Below are positions 1 through 10,489 of a stretch of 64,000 bases of DNA, piece by piece. Source of the DNA: Comamonadaceae bacterium (GTDB lineage: Bacteria > Pseudomonadota > Gammaproteobacteria > Burkholderiales > Burkholderiaceae_C); contig JAIYBZ010000009.1 of NCBI GenBank assembly GCA_027488255.1, positions 1 through 64,000 of the forward strand. The letters run 5' to 3'. The position numbers and the translations under genes are program-made. The notes beneath the pieces were generated by a model. That model did no database searches. It saw nothing but the letters and a program-made list of their open reading frames with translations, and was not told the origin of the DNA. Within the stretch, counting starts at the first letter, position 1. Each line of letters starts with the position of its first letter.

Positions 1-90
1 CACTCGCGCGCCTGGCGCGGGAAGACTGCCGGCAAGGGCAGCGATTCGCCGGTGTCCGCCCAAACCAGCGACGAGTCAGTTGGGTCGTAA
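1..90 (+). CDS. C-terminal tail of an unknown protein, cut by the left edge
   Basis: Frame 1 is open from the first base and ends in TAA at 88-90. The visible tail of about 29 residues is polar and rich in Ser, Gly and Asp, which fits a disordered C-terminus, but no family can be recognised. The stop overlaps the ATG of the next gene (TAATG), a classic translational-coupling arrangement, and this is the main reason to call it real. It would be the upstream partner of the helicase operon; the rest lies outside the window. Confidence 0.5.
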   Translation, partial: HSRAWRGKTAGKGSDSPVSAQTSDESVGS

Positions 91-467
91 TGGGCGTCCC
101 GCTGGAAGCCGTTGCGTCCGTAGCGGGGCTTGAAGGCTGCGTTGATTTGATGGAGCCTGAAGAGGCGGAAAGCTGGTTGAAGTTGGAATTCCTGCCTGCT
201 GTTCTTGCATTTCAAGATGAATATAGTCTTGAAGCCGCACTGGTTTTTTGGTTACCCACTGGCAAGAGCCGGGTCCGTATGAACCGTGCAACAGAGGCCT
301 ATACGTGGATTTGTTCCGCCCCACATAGTAATCAACACCTCGACATTGGTCGAATACTTTGGGCTGGAGCTGAGGCTGATGTTGGCCGAATCATTGATTC
401 TGACAATACCAACCCAGACCCAGATGGGGCGGCTTGGATCGGACTTCATCACCCGAGGTTGTCTTGA
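90..467 (+). CDS. Small unknown protein coupled to the helicase gene
   Basis: The product is 125 residues, acidic, without a signal peptide or membrane segment, and I do not recognise its family. Its ATG overlaps the upstream stop (TAATG) and its TGA ends two bases before the ATG at 470 of the helicase gene, so it sits inside a tightly coupled operon. Its centre contains a Trp-rich stretch (ALVFWLP, YTWICSAPH) and the C-terminus reads AAWIGLHHPRLS. By position it is probably an accessory factor of the helicase or of the upstream gene. That role is inference from context only. Confidence 0.6.
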   Translation: MGVPLEAVASVAGLEGCVDLMEPEEAESWLKLEFLPAVLAFQDEYSLEAALVFWLPTGKSRVRMNRATEAYTWICSAPHSNQHLDIGRILWAGAEADVGRIIDSDNTNPDPDGAAWIGLHHPRLS

Positions 468-469
468 TA

Positions 470-3235
470 ATGGCCGAGGATGTCTTTACCCCTGGAGAGC
501 GAATAACCCATCAGGAATACGGCCAAGGCGTTGTACTTGAAATTGCACGTGACGGTTATTTGCGGGCATTTTTTGGAGTTGGTGAACGCAGAGTTCCGCT
601 GGGGTCTATACGCCGAGAACTGTCGCGTACAGAGCGCATTCTGCGTGCCGTAGATGGAACAACCGAGAGATCACGCATGGCTTGGCTGTCCTATGAAGCC
701 CACGCTCTGCCAGTTATGGAAAGTGCATCGGCATTAACCTCAGCAAAAATTGATCTTCTCCCTCACCAAGTAGTGCTGACACACCGCATTGCGACTGCAT
801 CACCACGACGTTACCTTATTGCTGACGAAGTGGGCCTCGGTAAGACTATCGAGACCGCTCTGATCTTGAGGGAGCTCGCAAGCCGAGGGGAACTGAGTCG
901 AGCACTTATGGTGGTACCAGCTGGTTTAGTAAACAACTGGCATCGTGAGTTGAATGATGTCTTCAACCTTGATTTTGAGGTATTCGGAACTGAGGGTGAT
1001 ATTACCGATAGAAAAACGAACGCATTTGCTAAACACGATCGCTTGATTGCAAGTATCGACACGCTCAAAAGGCCGGCACGTATCAAACGTCTACTAGACG
1101 CACCACGCTGGGATTTAGTGGTTTTTGACGAAGCTCATCACCTGACGGCATACCGCACCGGTGGAAAAGTTAGAAAGACAGAAAACTACAAACTGGCAGA
1201 GGCATTAAAAGACCACTCGCGGGACCTTCTTCTGCTTTCTGCCACACCGCACCAAGGCAACCATTTTCAATTTTGGATGCTGGCACAACTACTTAACCCA
1301 ACACTGTTTGGCAGTCCCGAGGAAATGCTTGAGCACAGGCACCGTCTAAATACTGTTATGTATCGACGAACCAAGGCAGACGCATGCCAGCCAGATGGAT
1401 CTCCACTATTCGCTCGACGTTGGGTACATACCGAGTCTTTCCTAATGGGCGTAGAGGAACGGCTCTTTTACGAAAAGTTGCGCGAATACCTAGATGACGG
1501 CTTCAATTTAGCAAGACGGCAAGGCGGCAAGGGGCAAGCACTTGGCTTTTTGATGGCAATTTTCCAAAAAATTGCTGCATCCAGTTTTGCTGCCGTTCGA
1601 CGAACACTCAAACGTCGTCTTTTGATGTTGACACTTCATGAAGCCTTTTTAAGAGACAAAGAACTCGACATCGAAGGCCGTGAAATGTTGACCAATGAAG
1701 CCAGGGAATTGGTTCATGAAGAATTTAACCTGCCTCGCGACAGTATTGGTCGTAGTGAAGTTGATCGTGTTATTGCCGATTTGAAATTCCGATTAGTGAA
1801 GAAGCTAGATGCCGAAGCCCTGGAACTTGCATCAGATCCCTACGGAAGTGAGTATTCCGCAGTGCATGCTGAGGAGGCGGCATCAGCCGTAGTCGAAATG
1901 CATTTACCGGAGGAGCGTTTACGCATCGGAGACTTGCTCAGTGTTTTTCCTCGGCAGCGGGAAACAAAAGCCCAGAAATTGTTAGATGGATTGGGAATTT
2001 TGTGGCGACAGAATCCGAATGAAAAAATCGTTATTTTTGCGACTTACCTTGGCACTGTCGATTTAATTTCACGTGAGATTGACCAGACATTTCCTGGGCA
2101 AGGCGTAGTAGTTTTGCGCGGTGGTGATCAAGGTGCAAAAGTCGCCGCTGAACGTCGCTTCCGCCAAAAAGATGGACCAAGAGTATTGGTATGCACGGCT
2201 GCAGGTCGAGAAGGTATCAACCTTCAATTCGCCCGCATTCTGTTTAACTTTGACCTGCCGTGGAACCCAATGGATATTGAGCAGCGAATTGGGCGAATCC
2301 ATCGCTATGGGCAAAACCATACGGCTCAGGTTTACAACTTAGTAATGTCTGACACGATTGAGGGCAGGATATTTTTGCTGTTGGATGAGAAGCTTACCGA
2401 GATTGCTCGCACCGTTGGAAAGGTGGACGACGAGGGCAACGTTGCTGAAGACCTTCGCGCGCAGATTCTCGGTCAACTCTCCGAGCGCTTGAACTATGAC
2501 CGACTCTATCAAGAGGCTCTGTCTGATCCGGAATTGAAACGCACGAAGGTTGAACTTGAAGCTGCCATGTCAAATTCGCAGGAAGCAAGACAAGTAGTTT
2601 TTGACCTGTTTCAAGACCTCAATGGATTCAGTCTTGATGACTACAAACCGTTTTCTGACGTTTCGTCTGGGCTTGGTCGCTTGGTTAGATTTATGTCAGC
2701 TGCTGTTGAAGATCGAAAGCAAAAGCTAATCAAAATCGACGAAGATACATATGACCTCGTGACTGTCGACGGGACTCGGCGCGCTAGATTTACGTTGAAC
2801 CGAGAAACTGCAACGGGGAGTGACACTATTGAATTAATGGGCTTAGATCACTCTTTGGTACAAGAAGAATTAGGCCGGTGGCGGAGTGTGCCCCCTGAAG
2901 AAATTGGCGTGGCTGTTAAAAGCGATTTGACCGAGCCCGTAATGCTTTCTTTATGGATGGTTGAAGCCTCAGGAAAAAACGGTGAGCGAAGAGTGGTTGT
3001 TCAAGCCATTGCTGTAAAACAAGACGGTAGCCGTGTGCCGTCCGTGGAGCGGCAAAGTGAGCACTACTTGCAATCTTCACCATCAAAGCCAGCATTTTCA
3101 CCAGAGCAACGATTAGAACTATTTTCAACTGCGGTGGAACCGACCTTGCAACGTGAACTTAAGCACAAGGGCGCTGCAAATGGCGATGGCAGCTACTCGG
3201 CCGAATTGATCGGATATGTTGAGATCACAAAATAG
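470..3235 (+). CDS. SNF2/RapA-like superfamily 2 helicase, putative defence protein
   Basis: A 921-residue DNA-dependent ATPase of the SNF2 type. Visible motifs are Walker A DEVGLGKT (about residues 119-126), DEAH box FDEAHH (219-224), motif III LLSATPHQG (from 256), and motif VI QRIGRIHRYGQ (from 605). The N-terminus (ITHQEYGQGVV) resembles the small tudor-like tail of UvrD/RapA proteins. The ATG at 470 is chosen over the in-frame ATG at 434 because it follows the previous stop by two bases and has GAGG upstream. RapA itself recycles RNA polymerase, but here the neighbours (small unknown protein, DUF262 protein) and the low GC point to a phage-defence helicase related to DrmD or BREX-type helicases. 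Which system it belongs to cannot be settled because the left side is missing. Confidence 0.85.
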   Translation: MAEDVFTPGERITHQEYGQGVVLEIARDGYLRAFFGVGERRVPLGSIRRELSRTERILRAVDGTTERSRMAWLSYEAHALPVMESASALTSAKIDLLPHQVVLTHRIATASPRRYLIADEVGLGKTIETALILRELASRGELSRALMVVPAGLVNNWHRELNDVFNLDFEVFGTEGDITDRKTNAFAKHDRLIASIDTLKRPARIKRLLDAPRWDLVVFDEAHHLTAYRTGGKVRKTENYKLAEALKDHSRDLLLLSATPHQGNHFQFWMLAQLLNPTLFGSPEEMLEHRHRLNTVMYRRTKADACQPDGSPLFARRWVHTESFLMGVEERLFYEKLREYLDDGFNLARRQGGKGQALGFLMAIFQKIAASSFAAVRRTLKRRLLMLTLHEAFLRDKELDIEGREMLTNEARELVHEEFNLPRDSIGRSEVDRVIADLKFRLVKKLDAEALELASDPYGSEYSAVHAEEAASAVVEMHLPEERLRIGDLLSVFPRQRETKAQKLLDGLGILWRQNPNEKIVIFATYLGTVDLISREIDQTFPGQGVVVLRGGDQGAKVAAERRFRQKDGPRVLVCTAAGREGINLQFARILFNFDLPWNPMDIEQRIGRIHRYGQNHTAQVYNLVMSDTIEGRIFLLLDEKLTEIARTVGKVDDEGNVAEDLRAQILGQLSERLNYDRLYQEALSDPELKRTKVELEAAMSNSQEARQVVFDLFQDLNGFSLDDYKPFSDVSSGLGRLVRFMSAAVEDRKQKLIKIDEDTYDLVTVDGTRRARFTLNRETATGSDTIELMGLDHSLVQEELGRWRSVPPEEIGVAVKSDLTEPVMLSLWMVEASGKNGERRVVVQAIAVKQDGSRVPSVERQSEHYLQSSPSKPAFSPEQRLELFSTAVEPTLQRELKHKGAANGDGSYSAELIGYVEITK

Positions 3236-3305
3236 TTTCTTGAAGCGGCATAGAAAGAAGGCATCAAATTGCTGACAACGGAACTAAACAGAATGAATAT
3301 TTAAT

Positions 3306-4997
3306 ATGGCAAAAGCAGAAGCATCAGTTGAAGAACTTGTCGGCATGATTGAACGAGGCGAGCTGCGTTTGCCTGAGATGCAGCGACAGTACGTTTGGCG
3401 TTCAACCAGAGTTCGTGATTTGCTTGATTCCCTCTATCGTGGCTACCCCTCTGGTGCGATCTTGCTTTGGGAAACAGATGAAGACGTGCCATTGCAGGCT
3501 ATGGCAGTTGGCCAACAAAGCAACCCCTACAAAACAACACGACTGCTTTTAGACGGTCAGCAGCGGCTCACATCACTTTCGGCTGTAATTCGCGGTGAGC
3601 CTGTAAATGTTCGGGGCAGAAAGCGCCCGATTGAAATTCTTTTCAACCTCGAGCATCCCAACGAGCTTCAGGGCTTCATGGAAATCAATGAGGAAAGTGA
3701 CGTTGACGACACCGAGCCCGACCAGGTGGACGCTTCGGAAGATGAACTCCAGCAGCGTTTTGACCGCATGACCTTCGTTGTATCGACCCGCAAGCTGGAA
3801 AGCAGTCCGCGCTGGGTCAAAGTCTCAGAGGTTTTCAAGAGCACAAGCAACACCGAATTCCTTAAACGGGCTGGCGTGACCTCCTTTGATGACCCTCGTG
3901 CAGACCTTTATGGCCAACGTCTTGATCGCCTCAGAGCCGTCAAGAAGTACGTGTACCGCATGGATGTGCTGGAGCGCACGCTTTCCTATGACGAGGTGAC
4001 TGAGATCTTTGTGCGCGTCAACTCACTTGGCGCAAAGCTTCGAAGTTCGGATCTTGCGCTGGCCCAAATAACGGCAAAGTGGAAAAACTCACTTCACACT
4101 TTTCAGGCATTCCAAGGCAAGTGCAAAGAAGTCGGATTTGACCTTGAACTGGGCATCCACTTGAAAAACATGGTGGCAATGGCCACTGGACAATCTCGCT
4201 TCAAGACGGTGAGCTCGCTTGATATCACTCGGCTTCAAACAGCGTGGAATGATGCTTGCGAAGGCATGAATTTCGCCATGAATTTTCTCAAAAGCAATGT
4301 CGGGATTGATAGTCCAGCATTGCTTTCCTCTCCGTCCATGGTAGTAGCTATTTCGTATTTCGGTCACAAGCGCAACTACCAAATTTCGCCAGATGAGTCT
4401 AAGTTGCTGCGTTATTGGGTGCTGGCAGCCAACGCCAAGGGCCGGTTCTCGCGCGGCTCAAGTGAAACACTGCTTGACCAGGACATCGCCTCAATTCGGG
4501 ATGGAGGCGATATCCAGGACTTGATTGACCGGCTACGTTCGCAGGTAGGTAGGCTGGAAATTTCCCCTGAAGAGCTGTCGGGAAGGAACCAACGTAGTGC
4601 GTTGTTCAAGACGATGTTCTTGGCCTTCCGCTCGGCTGGTGCAAAAGACTGGCATTCCAACCTGACGATTGCCCTTGATCACAGTGGCGTTCAACATCGG
4701 CTTCAGTTCCACCATATTTTCCCAAAGGCTGTGCTCACCAAGGCGGGCGTGATTTCGCGAGAGGCCGACGATATAGCCAACTTGGCCTTCATTGGTGGCA
4801 AGACCAACCGAGTCATCAGCGATAAGCCACCAAAAGAGTACCTGGCCTTTTTTGCGGCAAAGAGTGGCGAAGAAGGGTTCAGCTTACAAGAGATACCGCT
4901 TGATCCAGAGCTGCTCGACACCCCCGCTTACAAGAAGTTCCTTGAAGTGCGCCGTGAACGAATCGCAACCAGGCTCAACGTGTTCATTTCCGGCTGA
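3306..4997 (+). CDS. DUF262 family protein with HNH-like C-terminus (GmrSD-like)
   Basis: A 563-residue protein. The N-terminal half is a DUF262 domain of the ParB/sulfiredoxin-like fold with its signature DGQQR at residues 83-87. The C-terminal region holds HHIFPK (469-474) followed by NLAFIGGKTNR, the His-Asn pattern of DUF1524/HNH-type nucleases. The same pairing occurs in GmrS-GmrD type IV restriction enzymes, which cut modified phage DNA using nucleotide energy. The gene lies 70 bases after the helicase on the same strand and shares its lower GC, so a joint role in defence is likely. I cannot tell whether it is active alone or part of a larger system. Confidence 0.8.
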   Translation: MAKAEASVEELVGMIERGELRLPEMQRQYVWRSTRVRDLLDSLYRGYPSGAILLWETDEDVPLQAMAVGQQSNPYKTTRLLLDGQQRLTSLSAVIRGEPVNVRGRKRPIEILFNLEHPNELQGFMEINEESDVDDTEPDQVDASEDELQQRFDRMTFVVSTRKLESSPRWVKVSEVFKSTSNTEFLKRAGVTSFDDPRADLYGQRLDRLRAVKKYVYRMDVLERTLSYDEVTEIFVRVNSLGAKLRSSDLALAQITAKWKNSLHTFQAFQGKCKEVGFDLELGIHLKNMVAMATGQSRFKTVSSLDITRLQTAWNDACEGMNFAMNFLKSNVGIDSPALLSSPSMVVAISYFGHKRNYQISPDESKLLRYWVLAANAKGRFSRGSSETLLDQDIASIRDGGDIQDLIDRLRSQVGRLEISPEELSGRNQRSALFKTMFLAFRSAGAKDWHSNLTIALDHSGVQHRLQFHHIFPKAVLTKAGVISREADDIANLAFIGGKTNRVISDKPPKEYLAFFAAKSGEEGFSLQEIPLDPELLDTPAYKKFLEVRRERIATRLNVFISG

Positions 4998-5175
4998 CGG
5001 CCATAGCGCTCTGAACATCGAAATTTCATTCAGCTTGGTTCAAAGCCAGTTTTCTCAAAACCCGCAAATTCACGGCTCGGAACCAAATCCGAAAAAGTCA
5101 TGAGGTTTTGAGACAAACGGGGTTTGAGACGCTTTTTCCGGCCCTATGGCGGAGATGGCAGTCAGGAGCCCAAAG

Positions 5176-5200
5176 CAAAAAGCCCCGCGTGGTGCGGGGC
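5176..5200 (-). terminator. Rho-independent terminator of tRNA-Ser
   Basis: Read on the minus strand, a GC-rich stem (GCCCCGC / GCGGGGC) with a short loop is followed by TTTTTGC. It lies 47 bases past the 3' end of the tRNA-Ser gene, in the right orientation. The remaining 4998-5175 stretch between the DUF262 gene and this terminator shows no convincing gene. Confidence 0.75.
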
Positions 5201-5246
5201 CTGAGGCTGCCTCAAAGCCTGCTGAGCAAGTTTGAGGTCTTTGTAC

Positions 5247-5336
<90 letters not shown>

Positions 5337-5372
5337 TGAGATGCTGTCGAAGCGCGAATTCTAGCAGAGCCC

Positions 5373-5840
5373 TCAGGGCTTTTTGGGCACCATCACCGCC
5401 GCATTGCGGGGCGCCATGGTGATCGACACCACACTGGCGCTGAGCATGCCGCCGTCCACCATTTCCAGGGTGGCGGTGCGCTCCTGCCGGGTCATGACCA
5501 CAAAGCTGTTTTTGCCTCGTACAGACGACACCACGGTCCACCCTTGCGCGGGGTAGGTCTCTAGGAAAAAGCGGTAGGCCGCATCAAAATCGCGCCCCAC
5601 ATCCAGCACCACACGGCCCACCCAGGTCTCGCCCGAGCCAATGATCAGTGATTGGTCACCGCGAATGGTCGCACCCGGTGGCAAGGGCAACGACCCCAGC
5701 AATTGCTGCGGGTTTTGCACTTTGCCGTCGGGGCTCACCGCTACTGAGGGCGCGCTGCCCGGCGTCGCACACGCCGTGAGGCCCAGCAGTGCCACAGCGG
5801 TCAACAAGCCGGCCCACACTCGGGGTTGAAAGTGGTTCAT
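5373..5840 (-). CDS. Putative outer-membrane lipoprotein
   Basis: A 155-residue protein with a lipoprotein signal: a hydrophobic stretch followed by the lipobox LTAC, so the mature protein would start at that Cys and be lipid-anchored. The rest is a small soluble domain without recognised motifs. The ATG at 5840 is preferred because GGGGAG stands seven bases upstream; a GTG 36 bases earlier would overlap the serS stop. The gene follows serS by 32 bases and is probably co-transcribed with it. Function unknown. Confidence 0.75.
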   Translation of the reverse strand: MNHFQPRVWAGLLTAVALLGLTACATPGSAPSVAVSPDGKVQNPQQLLGSLPLPPGATIRGDQSLIIGSGETWVGRVVLDVGRDFDAAYRFFLETYPAQGWTVVSSVRGKNSFVVMTRQERTATLEMVDGGMLSASVVSITMAPRNAAVMVPKKP

Positions 5841-5872
5841 GCGGTTACTCCCCAGGTCACTGAAATAGAAGT

Positions 5873-7222
<1,350 letters not shown>

Positions 7223-7249
7223 TCAACGGGGTGGCCAAGCCCGCAGGCT

Positions 7250-8176
7250 TTAGAGTTTCAGGCCCTTGGGCAAGGGGAATTTGATGGTTTCTTGAATGCC
7301 ATCCAGCGTGCGCACCGACACGGCGCCCAAGGTGCGCAGTCTGGCAATGACTTCTTGCACCAGCACATCGGGGGCAGAGGCGCCAGCGGTCAGGCCCACT
7401 TTGCTGGCATTCAAAAACCAAGTGGGGTCCAGATCGGCGGCCGAGTCGACCATGTGAGCCGAGACGCCCAGCCGATCGGCCAGTTCGCGCAGACGGTTGC
7501 TGTTGCTGCTGGTGGGGCTGCCCACCACAATCACCACATCCACTTGAGGGCTCATGAGTTTCACGGCGTCTTGGCGGTTTTGGGTGGCGTAGCAAATGTC
7601 TTGCTGCTTGGGCTCGCGTACCTGCGGAAAGCGGGCTTTGACCGCCGCCGCAATTTCAGCGGCATCGTCCACGCTGAGTGTGGTTTGCGTCACCACCGCC
7701 AACAATTCGGTTTGCTTGGGCTGCACTTTTGCCACATCTTCAACGTCTTCGACCAAGTGAATGCCGCTATCCAACTGGCCCATGGTGCCCTCAACTTCAG
7801 GGTGCCCTTTGTGCCCGATCATGATGAATTCGTAGCCCTCTTTGTGCAACTTGGCCAGCTCGACATGCACTTTAGAAACCAAGGGGCAAGTGGCGTCAAA
7901 GATGCGAAAGCCGCGTCGCTCGGCTTCGTTTTGGATGGCTCGGCTCACACCGTGGGCACTGAAAATCAAGGTCGCACCGGGCGGCACATCGGCCAACTCT
8001 TCAATGAAGATGGCGCCTTTTTCTTTCAGGTCGTTCACCACGTAGGTGTTGTGCACGATTTCGTGGCGCACATAGATGGGCCGTCCAAATTTGGCCAGCG
8101 CGTGTTCCACGATGTCGATGGCGCGGTCGACCCCCGCACAAAAACCACGGGGTTCTGCCAACAAAATTTCGTTCAT
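7250..8176 (-). CDS. ispH: 4-hydroxy-3-methylbut-2-enyl diphosphate reductase
   Basis: IspH (LytB) performs the last step of the MEP isoprenoid pathway, turning HMBPP into IPP and DMAPP with an oxygen-sensitive [4Fe-4S] cluster. The three cluster Cys are visible in RGFCAGVDRA (Cys13), DATCPLVSKVH and DICYATQNRQ, and the active-site HGVS segment is present. The 308-residue length is typical. The ATG at 8176 overlaps the stop of fkpB (TGATG), so the two are translationally coupled; a GTG lies one codon earlier. The fkpB-ispH pairing is common in proteobacteria. Confidence 0.98.
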   Translation of the reverse strand: MNEILLAEPRGFCAGVDRAIDIVEHALAKFGRPIYVRHEIVHNTYVVNDLKEKGAIFIEELADVPPGATLIFSAHGVSRAIQNEAERRGFRIFDATCPLVSKVHVELAKLHKEGYEFIMIGHKGHPEVEGTMGQLDSGIHLVEDVEDVAKVQPKQTELLAVVTQTTLSVDDAAEIAAAVKARFPQVREPKQQDICYATQNRQDAVKLMSPQVDVVIVVGSPTSSNSNRLRELADRLGVSAHMVDSAADLDPTWFLNASKVGLTAGASAPDVLVQEVIARLRTLGAVSVRTLDGIQETIKFPLPKGLKL

Positions 8177-8619
8177 CACAACACCCCTATCAGTTCAACT
8201 TCAAAGGTCACGGGCTGACCGGCCAGTGGGTGGTTGAAATCAAACAACACCGCACCCGCCTCGCCCACTTCAAGCACTGTGCCCGCATAAGAGCCCAGGC
8301 CATCGGGCGTGGGAAACTGCACCACATCGCCGGCCGCATATTTTTCTGTCGGGTCGCCCAACTCATTCAGCAGCTTGCGGGCCACCCACTGTTGCATGTC
8401 GGAAATATGCTCGCCAAAGGCCTCGCCTGCCGGGATCTCCATCACCACCCGTGTGCCTTCGGCCAGGCCCAACAAACGCTGCTCAACCGCGGGCGACAAC
8501 GTGCCAGAGCCCATCGACAAGGTGGCCGGTTTTTCATTGAAGGTGTTGATGATGTCCCCCTGCGGGCCCGCCAGGCGGTAGTGCAGGGTCAAAAAAGAAC
8601 CGGGTTGGACGATGGTCAT
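8176..8619 (-). CDS. fkpB: FKBP-type peptidyl-prolyl isomerase, SlpA-like
   Basis: A 147-residue cytoplasmic prolyl isomerase of the SlpA/FkpB group, with the FKBP half-domain interrupted by an insert-in-flap chaperone segment (AFGEHISDMQQWVARKLL region). Family features include HYRLAG near the N-terminus and DFNHPLAGQPVTFEVELIGV at the C-terminus. The ATG at 8619 is chosen because the MTIVQPGS start fits the family; the longer open frame upstream is not conserved-looking. It overlaps ispH by one base. Confidence 0.93.
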   Translation of the reverse strand: MTIVQPGSFLTLHYRLAGPQGDIINTFNEKPATLSMGSGTLSPAVEQRLLGLAEGTRVVMEIPAGEAFGEHISDMQQWVARKLLNELGDPTEKYAAGDVVQFPTPDGLGSYAGTVLEVGEAGAVLFDFNHPLAGQPVTFEVELIGVL

Positions 8620-8747
8620 AAGGGTTTTGAGAGTGCCGAAAAGGCAGCCAAACTGGCATAAACAAGACTCTATTGTAAAAAGCCCGGCCAACCTGCCCGT
8701 CAACAGGGGCAAACTGGACCGACGGCAGCTCCGGGGAGGGGCGTGGA

Positions 8748-9419
8748 ATGCGCATCAAAGATTTGCCGGCCGAAGCACGCCCCCGAGAAAAACTGCTGGC
8801 CCGTGGCCCCCAAGCCCTGAGCGATGTGGAGTTGTTGGCCATTCTGTTGCGCACCGGCATGGCGGGCAAGAACGTGTTTCAACTGGCCGCCGAACTGCTC
8901 GCCCCCAACGGCGTTGCGGGTTTGCTGCAGGCCTCTGCCCAGTCGCTGCGTTTGGTAAAAGGCTTGGGGCCGGCCAAGCAAGCCGAGTTGCTGGCGGTGT
9001 TGGAGTTGGCGCGCCGCGCCTTGCAGCAACAACTGGAGCATCGCGAGGTGTTTCACTCGCCCGATGCCATTCGGCATTATTTGCAGCTGCACTTGGCGCA
9101 CAAAAGCCACGAGGTTTTTGCGGTGCTTTTTTTGGACAACCAAAACCGTTTACTCGCCATGGAAGAGTTGTTTCGCGGCACCTTGAGTCAAACCAGCGTG
9201 TACCCGCGCGAGGTGGTCATGCGCGCCCTGCACCACCAAGCCGCGTCGGTGGTCTTGAGCCACAACCACCCCAGTGGCTCGGTGCAGCCCAGCAGAGCCG
9301 ACGAGCATCTGACCCAAACCCTGAAAGCCTCATTGGCCTTGGTGGATGTGCGGGTGCTGGACCACATCATCGTGGGGCAAGGGCAGTCTTTTTCTATGGC
9401 CGAGCAGGGGCAACTGTGA
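8748..9419 (+). CDS. radC: RadC family JAMM/MPN protein
   Basis: A 223-residue RadC protein. The N-terminal helix-hairpin-helix region ([23 protein letters not shown]) precedes an MPN domain with the metal-binding JAMM motif SHNHPSG (His172, His174) and a downstream Asp. RadC was once linked to DNA repair, but its true role is unsettled, with links to natural transformation. GGGGAGGGG lies just before the ATG. It is divergent from fkpB-ispH. Confidence 0.95.
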   Translation: MRIKDLPAEARPREKLLARGPQALSDVELLAILLRTGMAGKNVFQLAAELLAPNGVAGLLQASAQSLRLVKGLGPAKQAELLAVLELARRALQQQLEHREVFHSPDAIRHYLQLHLAHKSHEVFAVLFLDNQNRLLAMEELFRGTLSQTSVYPREVVMRALHHQAASVVLSHNHPSGSVQPSRADEHLTQTLKASLALVDVRVLDHIIVGQGQSFSMAEQGQL

Positions 9420-9459
9420 GCGCCGCTAAACTCGGGGCTTTGCTCATTTCACAACGGCC

Positions 9460-10449
9460 ATGTCCCACTACCACCTCTACGCCATTGGCAATGCCTTGGT
9501 CGATACCGAATACGAAGTCTCTGATGCCTTGCTGAGCACCATGGGCGTGAGCAAAGGCCACATGACGCTGATTGACACGCCCCAGCGCGCTGAATTGTTA
9601 GGCCATGTGCAAAGCTTGCATGCCCGCCGCACGGGTGGTGGCTCTGCTGGCAACACGGTGGTGGCCCTGGCGCAATTGGGCGGCAATGCGTTTTATTCGT
9701 GCCGTGTGGCCAATGACGAGTTGGGCGCTTTTTACACCCAAGATTTGCTGGCCAACAAGGTTGCCACCAACCTCACCCACACCCAGCCCCACGCGGGACA
9801 AACCGGCAGTTGCATGGTCTTGGTCACGCCCGATGCCGAGCGCAGCATGTGCACATTTTTGGGCGCCACCTCGCAGTTGGATGCCACGGCGTTGCACCCG
9901 GCAGAAATTGCCAAATCAAAAATCTATTACATGGAAGGTTATTTGGCCGCCTCTCCCACGGGGCTGGAGGCGGCAGTGAAGGGCCGTCAAATCGCGCTGG
10001 AGCACCAAGTGGCCACTGCCCTCACCCTGAGCGATGTGAGCATGATCAATTTTTGCAAAGCCGGGCTCGAAGCCATGATGGGCGATGGTCTGGACTATTT
10101 GTTTGCCAACGAAGAAGAGGCGCAAACCTGGTGCGTCAGCACCGACCTGGAAAGCATCTTGGCGCAGTTGTCTGGTTTGGCCAAAACCGTTTGCCTGACC
10201 CGCGGGCCCCAAGGTTGCATCGTGTTGCAAGGCCAAAACCGCACCGATGTCGCGGCCGTACCCACCCAAGCGGTGGACACCAACGGCGCCGGAGACATGT
10301 TTGCGGGCACTTTCTTGTATGGCATCACACATGGGTTCAGCCCGGCAAAAGCGGCGGCTCTGGCCAACCGCACCGCGGCTGCCGTGGTCAGCCAACATGG
10401 CAACCGCCTGACCGCGGCGCAAATGCAAGCCCTTGCAGCGGCACACTGA
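9460..10449 (+). CDS. PfkB-family carbohydrate/adenosine kinase
   Basis: A 329-residue ribokinase-fold kinase. The N-terminal PfkB signature is visible as GGGSAGNTVVALAQLGG and the C-terminal ATP/catalytic motif as DTNGAGDMFAGTFLYG, with the catalytic Asp in GAGD. Sequence style (GNALVDTEYEVSDALL, later EGYLAASPTG) is that of the bacterial adenosine-kinase-like group widespread in proteobacteria. The substrate could be adenosine or another nucleoside or sugar and cannot be fixed from sequence alone. It starts 40 bases after radC. Confidence 0.9.
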   Translation: MSHYHLYAIGNALVDTEYEVSDALLSTMGVSKGHMTLIDTPQRAELLGHVQSLHARRTGGGSAGNTVVALAQLGGNAFYSCRVANDELGAFYTQDLLANKVATNLTHTQPHAGQTGSCMVLVTPDAERSMCTFLGATSQLDATALHPAEIAKSKIYYMEGYLAASPTGLEAAVKGRQIALEHQVATALTLSDVSMINFCKAGLEAMMGDGLDYLFANEEEAQTWCVSTDLESILAQLSGLAKTVCLTRGPQGCIVLQGQNRTDVAAVPTQAVDTNGAGDMFAGTFLYGITHGFSPAKAAALANRTAAAVVSQHGNRLTAAQMQALAAAH

Positions 10450-10489
10450 GCCGCTTACTGAGCCTCACACTGAGCCGCTGACTAAGCCG
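10442..10489. repeat. Two tandem imperfect 24-base repeats at the end of the kinase gene
   Basis: Two adjacent copies beginning CACACTGAGCCGCT (10442-10465 and 10466-10489) cover the kinase stop codon and run to the 3' end of the convergent smr gene. They differ at a few positions. They look like a local duplication; no function is evident. Confidence 0.6.
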
